From positions 9,634,271-9,698,270 of the forward strand of contig NC_033632.1 in assembly GCF_001540865.1 (NCBI RefSeq): a DNA stretch of 64,000 bases, written 5' to 3'. This document shows, in pieces, positions 46,581-57,162 of the stretch. The notes beneath the pieces are model-generated. The model worked only from the letters and a program-made list of their open reading frames with translations. It did no database searches and was not told the origin of the DNA. The stretch comes from Ananas comosus (Eukaryota > Streptophyta > Magnoliopsida > Poales > Bromeliaceae). Both the position numbers and the translations under genes were made by a program. Numbering within the stretch: the first letter of the stretch is position 1; each line of letters starts with the position of its first letter.

Positions 46581-48740
46581 TCAATTGACTTCATCATCCA
46601 TATTTTGTGATGTAGATGCAGCATTGATGGAAATAAATGATTCAAATTGTTGATATGCCTCAACCCTATTTTGTAGATCATTAGAATCCTCATCCATCTC
46701 TAAAGGCATCTCATATATGTCACGAGGTTGAGTCTTTTGTACAATATGCCAACCTTTATTAACATTGTCAGATGCATAAAATACTTGCGATGCTTGATTG
46801 GCCAATACAAAAGGTTCATTTGTTTTCAATAATCTTTGGCAATTAACACTAATATGCCCATATTCATCTATTTTCACTCCTTTTTCTTTGTTATATACAT
46901 CCCACCAATTACATCGGAACAATACTACTCGACGACCACCAAGATATTGTAATTCAATGATCTCCGTTAAGACCCCATAGTAGTCTCTTCTTTCAGTTTC
47001 ACTACCAGTATCACCAACTACAACCACTCCACTGTTTTGTGTCCTTAAGCCTTTGTCAATATCTTCTATCCGGAATCTATATCCATTTATTAGATATCCA
47101 TTATAACATGTCACATATTTGGTAGGACCACGTGACAAAGAAAGCAAGTCTTCCATAATCAAGTTGTTGTCCTGCTTATGAATTTGTGCAACCTACAAGA
47201 TGAATGTTACAATAGAAATTCTTAGTATTGATATATTACGATAAATTTTAGAAAATTTCAATAAAAATTTATATTTACCTTGATCTTAAACCACTCAATA
47301 AAATTTTTGTCAAATACTTCTAGTGCCCTTCTACTTTGAATTTGCGAGAACTGACTGAATAATGACATAAAGAAAACACTTAGCTTGTGAAGTTCCAAAT
47401 AAAGAGAAAAAGCTAAAGTATATGAAAATTAATTTCATACTCAAGAAATGGTTGAACTTCAGGGCAGTTCTTCAAGACATAAATATGTGCTTGCTTGAAC
47501 TCATTTGTATCTAAGTCACGTGTAGTACCAGCTCCTATCGCTCTCCCAGGTTGACAAAAGATAAATAAACCTTTATGTGCTTTAATATCTCGACAATCAT
47601 AATTCCTCTCATGGCGATTAAACTTTGTCTCAATGCCATGAAGATATCTTGAGTAAAAAGTCATACATTCATTCGCAATGTAACCTTCTGCAATCGAACC
47701 CTCTGGGCAAGCTCTATTGGGTATGTATCCCTTTAGAGTATACAAGTATTGTTCTATAGAATACATTGATCTATATATTGGCTAGGCCCACCAATCTTAG
47801 CCTCATTTGCTAAATGAATTGGTAAATGTAACATAACATCGAAAAATGAAGGAGGAAAAACTCTCTCTAGCTTACAAAGAGTCATAGGAATTTGGGCCTC
47901 AATCTGATTCAAATCATCCAAAAGAGTCATAGGGATCTGGGCCTCAATGTGATTCAAATCATCCAATTATAGTGTCTTAGAACCCACCACAGTGAAAAAC
48001 GAAGATAACTCAATAAGTGGTTCAAAAACTGCTTTAGGAAGAAGACCACGTATTGCATACGGAAGTAGGCGTTGCAAAATAACATGACAATCATGACTTT
48101 TCAATCCTGATATTTTGTGCTCTTTAAGGTTCACACAGTGAGATATATTCGATGAGAAGCCATCAGGAACCCTCAATTGTTTAAAGAAAACACAAAATGT
48201 GTGCTTTTCCTTTGGACACAATGTATAGGAAGCATGTGGAAGTGCCAATTTGTCTCCTTTTCTAATTGGATGTAATTCAGGCTTTATATTCATTGCTTGC
48301 AAATCAAGACGAGATTTAATAGTGTCCTTTTTTTTTCCTTTAATATTCATGATGGTACCAAGTATGCTATCCGTTATGTTCTTCTCAATGTGCATTAAGT
48401 CTAAATTATGGCGCAACAAAAGAGTCTTCCAATATGGTAGTTCAAAGAATATACTTTTCTTGTTCCAATTATCACCACGATCACTATGTGATATTTTTTG
48501 TCTCTTGTTGGCATATTTGGTTAAGATAATCCCCTCAAGATCTTGCACCTGTCCTAAAATTTCATCACCAGTAAGAAGCTTTGGTGCACAACCCCTTTCT
48601 TTAGTGCCATCAAAAGAGAATTTATCATTCCTCCATTTGTGATTAATAGGCAAATAGCGTCGGTGGCCCATGTAACATTGCTTACCACCATTAGTTAACC
48701 TAATAGAAAATGTGTTCTTATTGCAACAAGGACATGCTAT
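46581..48740 (-). pseudogene. TNP2: CACTA TNP2 transposase, C-terminal half (Transposase_21, DUF4218, DUF4216)
   Basis: The first segment (48740 to about 47965) has ACPCCNKNTFSIRL, YMGHRRYLPINHKWR, IFFELPYWKTLLLRHNLDLMHIEKN and GLKSHDCHVILQRLLPYAIRG, hallmark TNP2 blocks including the catalytic-type DxMHIEKN. A TAA lies at about 47964-47966, then a 15-codon tandem duplication (47877-47966). LERVFPPSFFDVMLHL and EGSIAEGYIANECM (DUF4218) follow, with a frameshift near 47760. A short exon ends at 47279 (FDKNFIEWFKIK, donor GTAAAT). The last exon, 47192-46581 (acceptor TTGTAG), carries DUF4216 (SLSRGPTKYVTCYNGYLINGY, WWDVYNKEKG). The N-terminal half is in the reversed block 49192-50545. Few lesions suggest recent activity. 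Confidence 0.88.
47877..47966 (-). repeat. 45-base in-frame tandem duplication in TNP2
   Basis: Two units of 45 bases, each encoding LDDLNxIEAQIPMTL, lie side by side with three base differences. Family members normally have one such unit before the LCxLExxFPPSFFD block. Confidence 0.85.
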
Positions 48741-48935
48741 GCCACTACATGGGGCGCATCACGGCTTTCGAGTGGTCGCCGACCGGCCCGTCCGAGAGCT
48801 GCGCCAGCCGGAGGACCGCCAGCTTGTGGAGGAGCATTAGCTCCTCGAAGGAGCGCGCATGTCGCCAGTGGCTCCGGTGGCGCCTCTGCCGCTCCTCCTC
48901 CTTTTTCTCTCGGCTCCCCTCTGGGTACCGAACCT
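48741..48935 (-). other. GC-rich coding-like fragment, possible captured gene piece
   Basis: A block of about 180 bases, much more GC-rich than its surroundings, sits exactly where the transposase frame is broken. On the minus strand one frame is open from about 48910 to 48750, with a codon-like pattern including ARSFEELMLLHKLAVLRLAQL. The opposite strand and other frames are also partly open, as expected at high GC. I do not recognise the protein. It could be a host exon captured by the CACTA element or a misplaced contig end. Confidence 0.4.
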
Positions 48936-48970
48936 AAACAAACACCTTACTCATACCTCTTCCTCTCCTC

Positions 48971-49006
48971 TATATACACACACACACATATATATATACA
49001 TAACAT

Positions 49007-49070
<64 letters not shown>

Positions 49071-49110
49071 GCGCCTGTGTGTGTGTGTGCGTGTGTGCAC
49101 ATACATACAC
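48971..49110. repeat. Compound microsatellite (AC)n(AT)n(AC)n(CG)n(TG)n
   Basis: Alternating purine-pyrimidine sequence for about 140 bases, with (CA)n then (CG)n then (TG)n forming an inverted repeat centred near 49065. It adjoins the reversed transposase block. Confidence 0.92.
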
Positions 49111-49140
49111 ACACATAGATTAAGAGAACAGTAACTTATA

Positions 49141-50545
49141 AAAGAGAAACATATCCCATAAAAATCGAATGATAATAGGTAAATGGTTTTTTACCGTGGA
49201 TCATTCGTAACCTACCTAGAACAACTACTAGCCGAATCGCTTCGTATACTTTGCCCTCAAGTTTCAAAAAACTTAATACGAAAGTTCTCCTGACCTTTCT
49301 TATTCCTTTAAGCTACAGGAACACATTTTACACCATTATGTATAAGACCTTGAGCACTCCATCAACTCAGTGTGAACTTCCAAATGTCTTATCAAGTTTT
49401 AATATGAAAAACCATAGTAGTACCGCTTTCCAGTCCACTCGGAGTTAGACTCAGTCTACCGCTATTACCCCTCCTTTAACTTCTTCTACTCTCACTGTTA
49501 CTCTACGTACTTTAATATTCTCTAAATATAGGACTTAAATCACTACACCCATCTCTGAAACTCTTGAGATTAAGGTACTCATTACTGCTCTAACTTCTTC
49601 TTGGTTTACTACTTCGTTTCTTTAAGATATCCAATAATTCTCTGAGATTAGTTGGTAATATACTACCAAGGTTTTCGAGTTTTAATAGAAACGATCAGTT
49701 TAATGAAGTGTAATTCTCGGAACCACCCACCTCATTACGTAGTAAATGTTACAACAATGTTAATAATTTTCTACTAGAAGATGGTTCACCTTGTTTAAAA
49801 GGATTAAGTATGATGCTCCGTTTCTTCTAATAAGTTCTAGAACCAGAGAGAATATTTTTTTAACTACGTACATATTTACTAACATACGATATAACCTTCC
49901 TCCTACGTTTAAGATTGAACACGTTTCAAACGCCACGAAGATCTACCTTCGTACTATTCGTATCACCACTTTGGTTCGTTTTCCATTCACCATTTTCTCA
50001 TGGATACTTCAGTAATGCGATAAAAGGTGATTTCGGATCTGAAGTTTCCAACAAATACAGGTTTTTCTGTCGGAGGAATTACGCTACCGTATAACTAGTT
50101 TCCCAACTACTACCTCACTACGCTGTAGGTCGACTAAGTTATAGAACCTCTAGGAAGTTACTTGAAGTACTTAGTAAACGTAACCTCGGAGCGTTACACT
50201 CTGAACCAGAACGATCACTACCAAAGGTTGGTAAACCTCTAAGCTCTTTTGGTATATCGTAAACCGGCCATTATAATTAAGGTATGTTGAACGGTGGTAC
50301 CTACACGTACTTCGTTAGATTAAAATAAGATAGCTACGAATAAGGACCTGGGCTCTCAGGACCTCTACGTTAACTATATATAGAGGTTGGTAATTATTTA
50401 CTCAATTTCCTCAATACCCTACATCCCCAACTTTGTAAACTACATAGATAAGCTGTTTTAAAAGTTAACGTACGTCGAGATGATATCTGATAATTACTGA
50501 AAGGTCGAATACCATTGAATAGGCCTACCTCATGCTTTCCTTTTG
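49141..50545. other. String-reversed (not complemented) TNP2 N-terminal half
   Basis: The six ordinary frames hold only short unrelated ORFs. Complementing each base from 49192 to 50545 and reading left to right gives 451 codons with a single TAG (50485-50487). The product begins MAPSKHWMDLVDDRLSEAY and contains IRCPCVKCGN, VWYHHGE-like WYHHGERSG, SYYEAKKIIQDLGLSYKKID, CMLYWKEDA, CKVCGASRWK, RYFPLKPRLQRLF, RWHIDQRVDDGVMRHPADS and GWSTKGK. These are in the exact order of the N-terminal half of plant TNP2 (transposase-associated domain, then Transposase_21). The following residues (ACPCC...) are at 48738 on the minus strand. A single N at 50546 marks the right edge. The left edge lies between 48741 and 49150. 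No DNA process yields this polarity, so it should be treated as an assembly error. Confidence 0.93.
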
Positions 50546-50546
50546 N
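50546..50546. other. Single N at the edge of the reversed block
   Basis: One ambiguous base at the right limit of the reversed coding text, marking a join. Confidence 0.95.
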
Positions 50547-51087
50547 TAAAAAATAGAACTTTTCAAAAATAATCTAAAAATGCAAAAATGGAGGCCGAAA
50601 CAATTAAATTTGGGTACCAAACTTGGCCGGAATGGCTTTGCCATTCGACGCGTAGATCTCGAAAAGTGTTTTCCGAATTGGGGCTGCACGCTGAAATCGG
50701 ATACTCGAGCGAAAAGTTATGGTCATTTAAAGATTTCTCATGCCGATTGTAAAATTACACAAACTAAACAAAATTTTCGATTTAACTTTACAAAGTCATA
50801 TTTTTTTAGGAACTCTAATGCTGAATTTGCTACGTCAGAATGTCAAGTTCAATAAATAGAGAGAAAAAAATTAGAAAATAGCTTTAAAGTACAAATATGA
50901 AAAGCAGCAGTTACAATAACCAATAGCAAAATAGCCTCGATTAATTATTGCATGTCCAATTATCCTAAAAATGAAATTCTCTTATCACCAAAATGCAGGC
51001 AATCAAATAAAGAGATAGAGCAAATGATCATAGAAATCAATCCTAAAAGTTCTTATGGCTTTCAAACAAAACAATATAAAACAGATT
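50547..51087. repeat. Repeat sequence related to the window's right end
   Basis: 50595-50735 (TTTGGGTACCAAACTTGGCC, then GAATTGGGGCTGCA and GAAAAGTTATGGTCATTT) is similar to 63825-63945. No gene is seen. Confidence 0.6.
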
Positions 51088-51092
51088 CATAA

Positions 51093-51760
51093 TGTCACGC
51101 CCCGAGCCCGATCCCTTTTGGCCGGTTCGAGAGCGTCAAACATACGCCGAACGGACAGAGCTTCCCCTGTCCGCCCAAGGCTCGACACAAGTATCAATAG
51201 AGTACAATTTGTATAAGCGGAAGCATACACGATGGCTTGCGCGAGGGCAAGCAATAGCCAAGGCGAAAGAATTAACAATTCAATATACAAGTAATATGAC
51301 TAAATTTAAATCACATACATGTATCCAACTATAATCGAGTTGTTCACATTCTTGCATCATTTCTTTTTACATCTCATTTCACCCAAAATATAACTTTTGA
51401 CATTTAAAATCAAGATTCTTTACATCATTCATTAAAGCAAGTTCGTGATACTAAAATCATCAAATACAAAAGATGATAGTAAAGGGTATGCAACTACAAA
51501 ATGATAACCATCTCGGGNTGGTTGTACCGGTACAACCATCACCTTGTACCGGTACAACAGCTCCAGAATGCTGTTTTAGGCTTCGATTCGACTCTACCTC
51601 GCATCGGTCGATGCTAAAACCATTCTAAGTCTTTCCAAACTCATTTTTAGCCTTTCCAATCTTATTGGAATGCAAGAGAAACTTGTCTATCACTTTCTTT
51701 CGACGCTTTAACCAATTTGGTCAAAGTTCGATTATCGTTTTCGGGTTTCGATATGTTACA
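51093..51760 (-). mobile_element. Solo Ty3-type LTR with CATAA duplication, interior lost at an N
   Basis: It starts TGTCACGCCCCGAGCCCG and ends CGATATGTTACA, flanked by CATAA at 51088-51092 and 51761-51765. A single N at 51518 marks an abrupt switch from the outer to the inner part of the LTR, so its middle, probably 1-3 kb judging from relatives, is missing from the assembly. GGTTGTACCGGTACAACC, an 18-base perfect palindrome, is at 51520-51537. Confidence 0.85.
51518..51518. other. Single N inside the solo LTR
   Basis: One ambiguous base where the two ends of the LTR are joined. Confidence 0.95.
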
Positions 51761-51765
51761 CATAA

Positions 51766-53060
51766 GTGGATTGAGTCCAGCTTAAAGCTAAAAAGCATCT
51801 ATCATAGACAACAAAAAAATCATGGAGAAACCAAAATAAAGTTTCCAATCCATCAGTTTTTTCATAAAAGAATATAAGGCTTAATTATTAACCCAAATTA
51901 GAACCTATAGAAACACAAAACTTAATTAGATTGAAGATACAAAGAAAATTATATATACCAAATGAACAGAGCTTAAAACAGAGTTTAATTAAAAATGTAC
52001 CAAAATTTTAGTAGATGCAGAACTTAAATGGGTGACTAATTCTTACAAACAAATAGATAAGAAAATGCAAGATGCTAGTAAAATTTGGGTAAAATTTGGG
52101 TAAATTTTGGTGCTTGTAGATGTTTGCCTGGAGCTTTACAAAACTCTCACTATCAGACTGCTAACAAAAACTAATATATATATATATATATATATATATA
52201 CAAACCTAAATTCTAAAATAGGGATTTTATACACAAAACTAGAGGTAATAGAACAAGAACGAATAGGAGACCCTCTCTAATCCTTCAGCCTTTACTAATT
52301 GATACTTGACTTGGAGCAAGAATGTAAATGGAACATAACCCTACCAACTAAACCCTAAACCCTCCACCAACCAAACAAAAAAAAACAGAGATAAGAGAGG
52401 GGAAAAAAAAATAAACTTCTTAAACCTGGAGTATTGAAGTTTGATTTTTCACTAACCCTAACAAGTTGGGTTTTCACTAAGATCATAAAAAAGAAGAAAA
52501 AAAAACCTAGAAGTTATCTACCTGGTAATAACTCGAGGTCGAGAAGAAGCGTTGAACCGCAAGCTGCGCCAACCACAAGCGCAGGTGCCAACCACAAGCT
52601 CCGCCAACCACAAGCGCCGCCAAAGGTTAAGCTTTAATCGCTCGAATGCAACACGTTGCTTAGTTTCAGGCCCAAATACAACACACTAGGGTCTGATGTT
52701 GATGAGTTGCTTCAGATCTTAGGGTGAGGAAAAGGGGAGTGGTGGGAGAGGGGAGGGAAAAGATGCTAGGTTGAGAGACTGGTGGTAGAGGGGAGGGAGA
52801 AGATGGAGAGGTTGAGAAAACACCTCAGGGGAAAGAGAAGGGGTAGGTGAAAAAAAACAGCGCGAAATGAAAAAAAGTAGCGCCTTTCCTGTAGCATCGC
52901 GCCTTTGGGCTTTTTGCGACGGGCCGGATCCAAATTAAGGCGACCAAATAAATTTTGGTCGGTAAAAATTTGGCTCTTTTAGCCCATCTGAAAGTTGATT
53001 TATATTTTTTGCATTTTTAGTAACCACTTAAAAAACTGATCATCAATAATTGGTCACTAA
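51766..53060 (-). other. CACTA 5' non-coding region
   Basis: No gene. It includes an (AT)n tract (52173-52200), four imperfect copies of GCCAACCACAAGC (about 52568-52615), a GA-rich zone (52730-52850) and subterminal GACCAAA/TTTGGTCG repeats (52940-53060). Confidence 0.6.
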
Positions 53061-53080
53061 AAAGCCTTTTTCTTGTAGTG
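53061..53080 (-). other. CACTA terminal inverted repeat (5' end)
   Basis: The minus strand reads CACTACAAGAAAAAGGCTTT, the canonical CACTACAAGAAAA terminus. The flanking TCA (53081-53083) would be the 3-base target duplication, but the other copy cannot be found. Confidence 0.88.
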
Positions 53081-54693
53081 TCATGTCACACTTGTTTTCT
53101 AAGTGTTCAACTCTAGTGTTCTTGGCTCTTTAATGTCACTCACTACCTTTATGTCAACATGTCACACTTATTTTCTAATTCACTAAGTTCTTGTTATTTT
53201 TTATGCATACATAGGGTTTATAGATTCTCACTTGTATTTCACATGCATTTGAACTCACAACATGCAATAAGAAGCTCACAATAACCTTACTATGCAATAT
53301 GCTCAATACATACAAATGCTCAAATATGGCACTTTAAATATAAAAGAAATTTTGAGGTCTTCGGTATGCACCACCCACCTTATATGGTTGCAAAGGTGCT
53401 ACGGTGAATTTCTTAAAATTTTTGAAGCCCTACTTTTTCGCCTGCGGCAAAACGAAGCCAAATTAGGCTTTTTCTCAATAACTTTATCTAGACCTTTCCG
53501 TAACATCGAACCGAGTTGCCCAACGTGTCGGGAATACCCCCAATTAGGTGTCTGCAAGGTCAATTTGTCTCGAAAATATTCGGAGGCAAAAGCCCCAAAT
53601 TGGGTGCCCTAATGTTGCCATTTGCTAAATCTTAGATTTTGATCTCTAAAACAAGCAAAAGAGAGCTTGTTCGACATTTAGGAACTCGTTTCGATTGTTC
53701 TCTATACCTTTCGAACCAATTCTAGGGGATAAAACTCAACCCTAGGTTTTTTACCATGAGAGCACATGGAAAAACCTTATTTCCATGTGTTCTATAGCCT
53801 CCACTAGGTTTATATACTCATTAGAAGATCAAAACCTAGTTTTCTACGGTATAAAACCAAACCCTAAACCTATTCTCACAAAAGACCTCACCTTAGCCAT
53901 AAGCTCTCCAATGTCCACCTTGTAGGAGAGGCCCCAAGCTTTCAAGAGCTCCAAATCCTCCAAGTTTTCCTTTCAAATCTCCCCCTCCACCACCTTGGGA
54001 GAAAGAGTTTTAGAGAGAGAAAAGGAGAAAATGGGGAGAGGGGTGTGTTGCCTGTGGAAGAGAAGGAGAGAGTGTGTTGGGGTTTTATTAAGATGCTACA
54101 ATTGCATTTAGACCCTCCCCATTTCCATAATTGGAGTAATTTTTATTTTGCTGTCAGACCAAAAGTGTACCGGTACACGGGATTTTGTACCGATACATTT
54201 TCTGCGCAGAGGCAACCCGAGAGCAGCCTCCTCGGATTTTACCAAAGTGTACCGGTACACACCAGAGGTGTACCGGTACATTTCCGCGAAAACTCAAACC
54301 CGAGAGCAAACTCTTCTCGGTCTGTAGGACTGTACCGGTGACAACTCGATGGTTGTACCGGTACACTTTGCCCAGAATGCTGGTTTTGCGCAGTTTTCGA
54401 TTCTATTTCGTGCCGGTCGATGCTAAAACCCTTTTAACTCTTTTAGAACTCTTTTTTAACCCTTCCAACATTATTGGAACGCTTAATGGAACATACCCAA
54501 CTATTTCTTTCGCATTGTTCACTTTTAAATCACGCCGAGCAATGCTAAAACTTGCTTAACACTCTCGGGACTCGACTTTGACCCTTCCAATATTGTTGGA
54601 ATGTCAACCGGACTTTGTCCATCCATTTCTCTCGGCACTTTAATCAATTTGGCTAAAATTCGATAATCGCTATCGAGGTTTCGATACGTTACA
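53081..54693 (-). repeat. Ty3-type LTR fragment, cut by the CACTA end
   Basis: It matches the right part of the solo LTR family and ends CGATACGTTACA at 54693, so on the minus strand it begins TGTAACGTATCG. GTGTACCGGTACAC palindromes lie at 54165-54178 and 54247-54260, with others near 54270 and 54354. The part of the LTR left of 53081 was displaced by the CACTA insertion. No gene is seen. Confidence 0.7.
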
Positions 54694-55020
54694 TTATTTG
54701 GTTTAACACCAATAGATCTATCGGCATGACCCAATCGCCTATCTGCACTGGACACGCCAAGCACTCGTCATGAACCTGGAACGACTGCTCTGGTGTATTC
54801 ACCGACCAATAATTCTCGTTATGCGTGATCCCTATGTCTTGAGCTTTTGCAAATGATGCACCTATGAATGAATGCGATGCACCAGTGTTGAATAAAGCTC
54901 TAGCTCTAGTGTCTTTGATCAAGATAATACCTGCCACGACGTCGTCGGGAACTGCGATCGGGTCCTCCACCTGAGTGGCAAAAACCCGCCCACCTCCGGC
55001 TGACGCGATGCAGAAGAGCG
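54694..55020 (-). pseudogene. pol: Ty3/Gypsy retropepsin remnant
   Basis: A minus-strand frame from about 54970 carries RARALFNTGASHSFIGASFA, the Ty3-type aspartic protease active-site block. The usual DTGASHSFI has Asn in place of the catalytic Asp. GDWVMPIDLLVLNQI follows, matching the pvDLIVLdm block. It is cut off directly by the LTR at 54693, where a KDFDVILGMDW-type continuation would be expected. A GGGRVFA-like stretch upstream (to 55020) fits the usual linker. It is inactive because of the Asp-to-Asn change and the truncation. Confidence 0.82.
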
Positions 55021-56300
55021 TCCAGCTGACATAGCCGGTGGTAACCTCGCAAGCTGTTTCGACTTTGAAAGGTGTTGAAGGACATGAAAAATCTACATTC
55101 GACTCCTCAACTATAGGCTATTTTGAAGTAGGTCTCTAATTATTATTATTTTTTCTCTGTATAGAACCCATTCAATTTTGATTATTTTGATTACAAATAA
55201 ATTCAGTAAATAAAATCAAGTATTTTGCTAAAAATCAAAATGCTACATTAGCTACTAACTATTAACTAAATATACAACATTTTCAACTAAAAGTAATTAA
55301 AGCTGTTAAATTTGACAAAGTAGCTTTCTTGAATTTTCAAAAATTTTGTTCAACTAACTAAAATAATTTAAAAAAAGTTGAGGCAGTGCCAACATAAATA
55401 ATGATAAACTTTATGTATGGATTTTGAAATAGTCTGCACCCAAGGAGTTCTCGAACATTTGTTTACCTTTTACAGTGAGAGGTACTCTTTTCTTTGATTA
55501 TTTTTCAATTTCTCAAGGGTAGTTCACAATTTCTTAAAAGTTTTTTGAGAGAAAGATAGTAAATTATTGGCTTCATTCAATTTTTTAGAAATAAACTCAG
55601 TTACAAATGCGAAGCAATTTGGCTTCGAACTTGGATTTGAAGTGACGAATCCATAATATTAAAGAGGTGATCAAATATTATAAAATTTTTTAGTTAAATT
55701 TATTTCGAATGCCGGTTATATGAGATTTTCAAATTTATAGAATTGTAGATGTCAATTACGAAATTTGAATGTCACAATTATATTGTAACATTTTAAAAAT
55801 TTCTCAAGCAGATCATATATTATTTAAACTAATGGCATTTTATAATTAAATAAAGTATTTTAGTTTGAAGAAATTTTGAAAGAAACTGAAAAAGAAATAT
55901 CATAAAGATCTCTTATTTGGATAGTAAACTGAAGGGTACACGTGAAAATATAATTTAAAATTGATATCCAGAATAATTAAGGGATAGTAATAATATAGTG
56001 AGGGTAAAATTGAAGTTAGCTTTTCTTCTATACTAATTTGAATAGGACCAGAATGCTTTTAATAGCACGAAGTCTTTAGTATTTATAAATTTTCTGTTTT
56101 TGGATGAAGATTTATAAGGTTAGAATGATAATGGTCCCCTATGGTTTAGTTAGTAGTTGGTAAAATAGTATGATTTAAATCGTGAAATTTGTGAAAAGAG
56201 TACATTTAATGGTGAAAATTTTGATAGTATCAAGTGTTTACTACTATTAATTAGAAGCATTAATTCTAGCCGAACTTTGCTAATTTTAAATTTTAATAAC

Positions 56301-56332
<32 letters not shown>

Positions 56333-57138
56333 TAATAATAATAATAATAAATGGACAAAAAAATTGACCATAAAAGGTTTAAATAGTGTGAAAACCTTAC
56401 TACGTTTATTTTGTAGGTGTAGAAGCAGCATATTACACACCAGTTTACAAAGTACCGACTAGATCAACGGCTCCTTTTCGAACAGTGTCCTAGTGGTCAA
56501 ATTACAAAATGCCACGTAATAAATAGTGGGTCCCACAGAGTGTGGACAACAGACGAGGAAAAAAGAAAGAAGGAAAGAAAGAAAGAAAGAAAGGAAAAGC
56601 TAAAGCAAATTAAAAAGCTAGCTATTTCCGTGTCAAAGCAGCAAACCACATTGTTCACGTGCATGGACGTGCGCTTAGTTTCCTTTGACTCGTTCTCCCG
56701 CGAGAACCGGCCAAATGAGGACGCAAAAGCAAAAGCGGATCATCAAATTAAAGAGACGTACAAGTACACAGTTGCTTGAGGGGAGGAAAAAAAAGAAAAA
56801 AGAAAAAAGAAAAAAGAAAAAAAGAGACAGAGAATAGAAGATGACTTTGAAACACTTCGGATCAGTTTTAATTAATTACATGCACTTATAAGATTATATC
56901 CCTATTTTTGTCTTTATTATTCTTTGACTAAATTATTGACAATAAGCAACTGTGTACAACAAAAAAGAAAAAAAAAAAAAAAAAAAAAAAAACAAAGAAT
57001 GCGAGTTTTGTCCTTATCCCACATCCCAAAATTGGGAAATATCATCAACGAAAATGAAAAATATGGAACCAAATTATCTCCACAGAACAAAAGAATAATA
57101 TGGCTATAAGATTTATAGAGAAAATTAAGAAGAGATGA
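55021..57138. other. AT-rich intergenic region downstream of the WRKY gene
   Basis: No gene is seen. It contains (ATA)n at 56297-56351, GAAA-rich repeats at 56560-56600 and 56786-56830, and a poly(A) tract at 56960-56992. Confidence 0.6.
56297..56351. repeat. (ATA)n microsatellite
   Basis: About 18 near-uninterrupted AAT/ATA triplets. Confidence 0.92.
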
Positions 57139-57162
57139 TTGATTATTGACGGCCCCCCTTGT

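Larger units (their letters stand above)
46581..53080 (-). mobile_element. CACTA (En/Spm) transposon, 3' end missing
   Basis: On the minus strand the element starts CACTACAAGAAAAAGGC at 53080. It continues through a 5' region with subterminal ACCAAAATTTATTTGGTCG-like repeats and a nested solo LTR (51093-51760), then a TNP2-type transposase, and stops after the last coding exon near 46581. No matching 3' terminus is seen on the left. The N-terminal half of the transposase (49192-50545) is written string-reversed, so the element cannot be read straight through. Whether 50547-51087 belongs to this element is uncertain. Confidence 0.7.

Noticed and set aside
49251..50015. Small plus-strand ORFs in the reversed block
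   Set aside because: They are shadows. The coding signal there is visible only in the complement read left to right.
55021..57138. A second host gene between the protease remnant and WRKY
   Set aside because: No splice-consistent coding or conserved motif was found in this AT-rich stretch.
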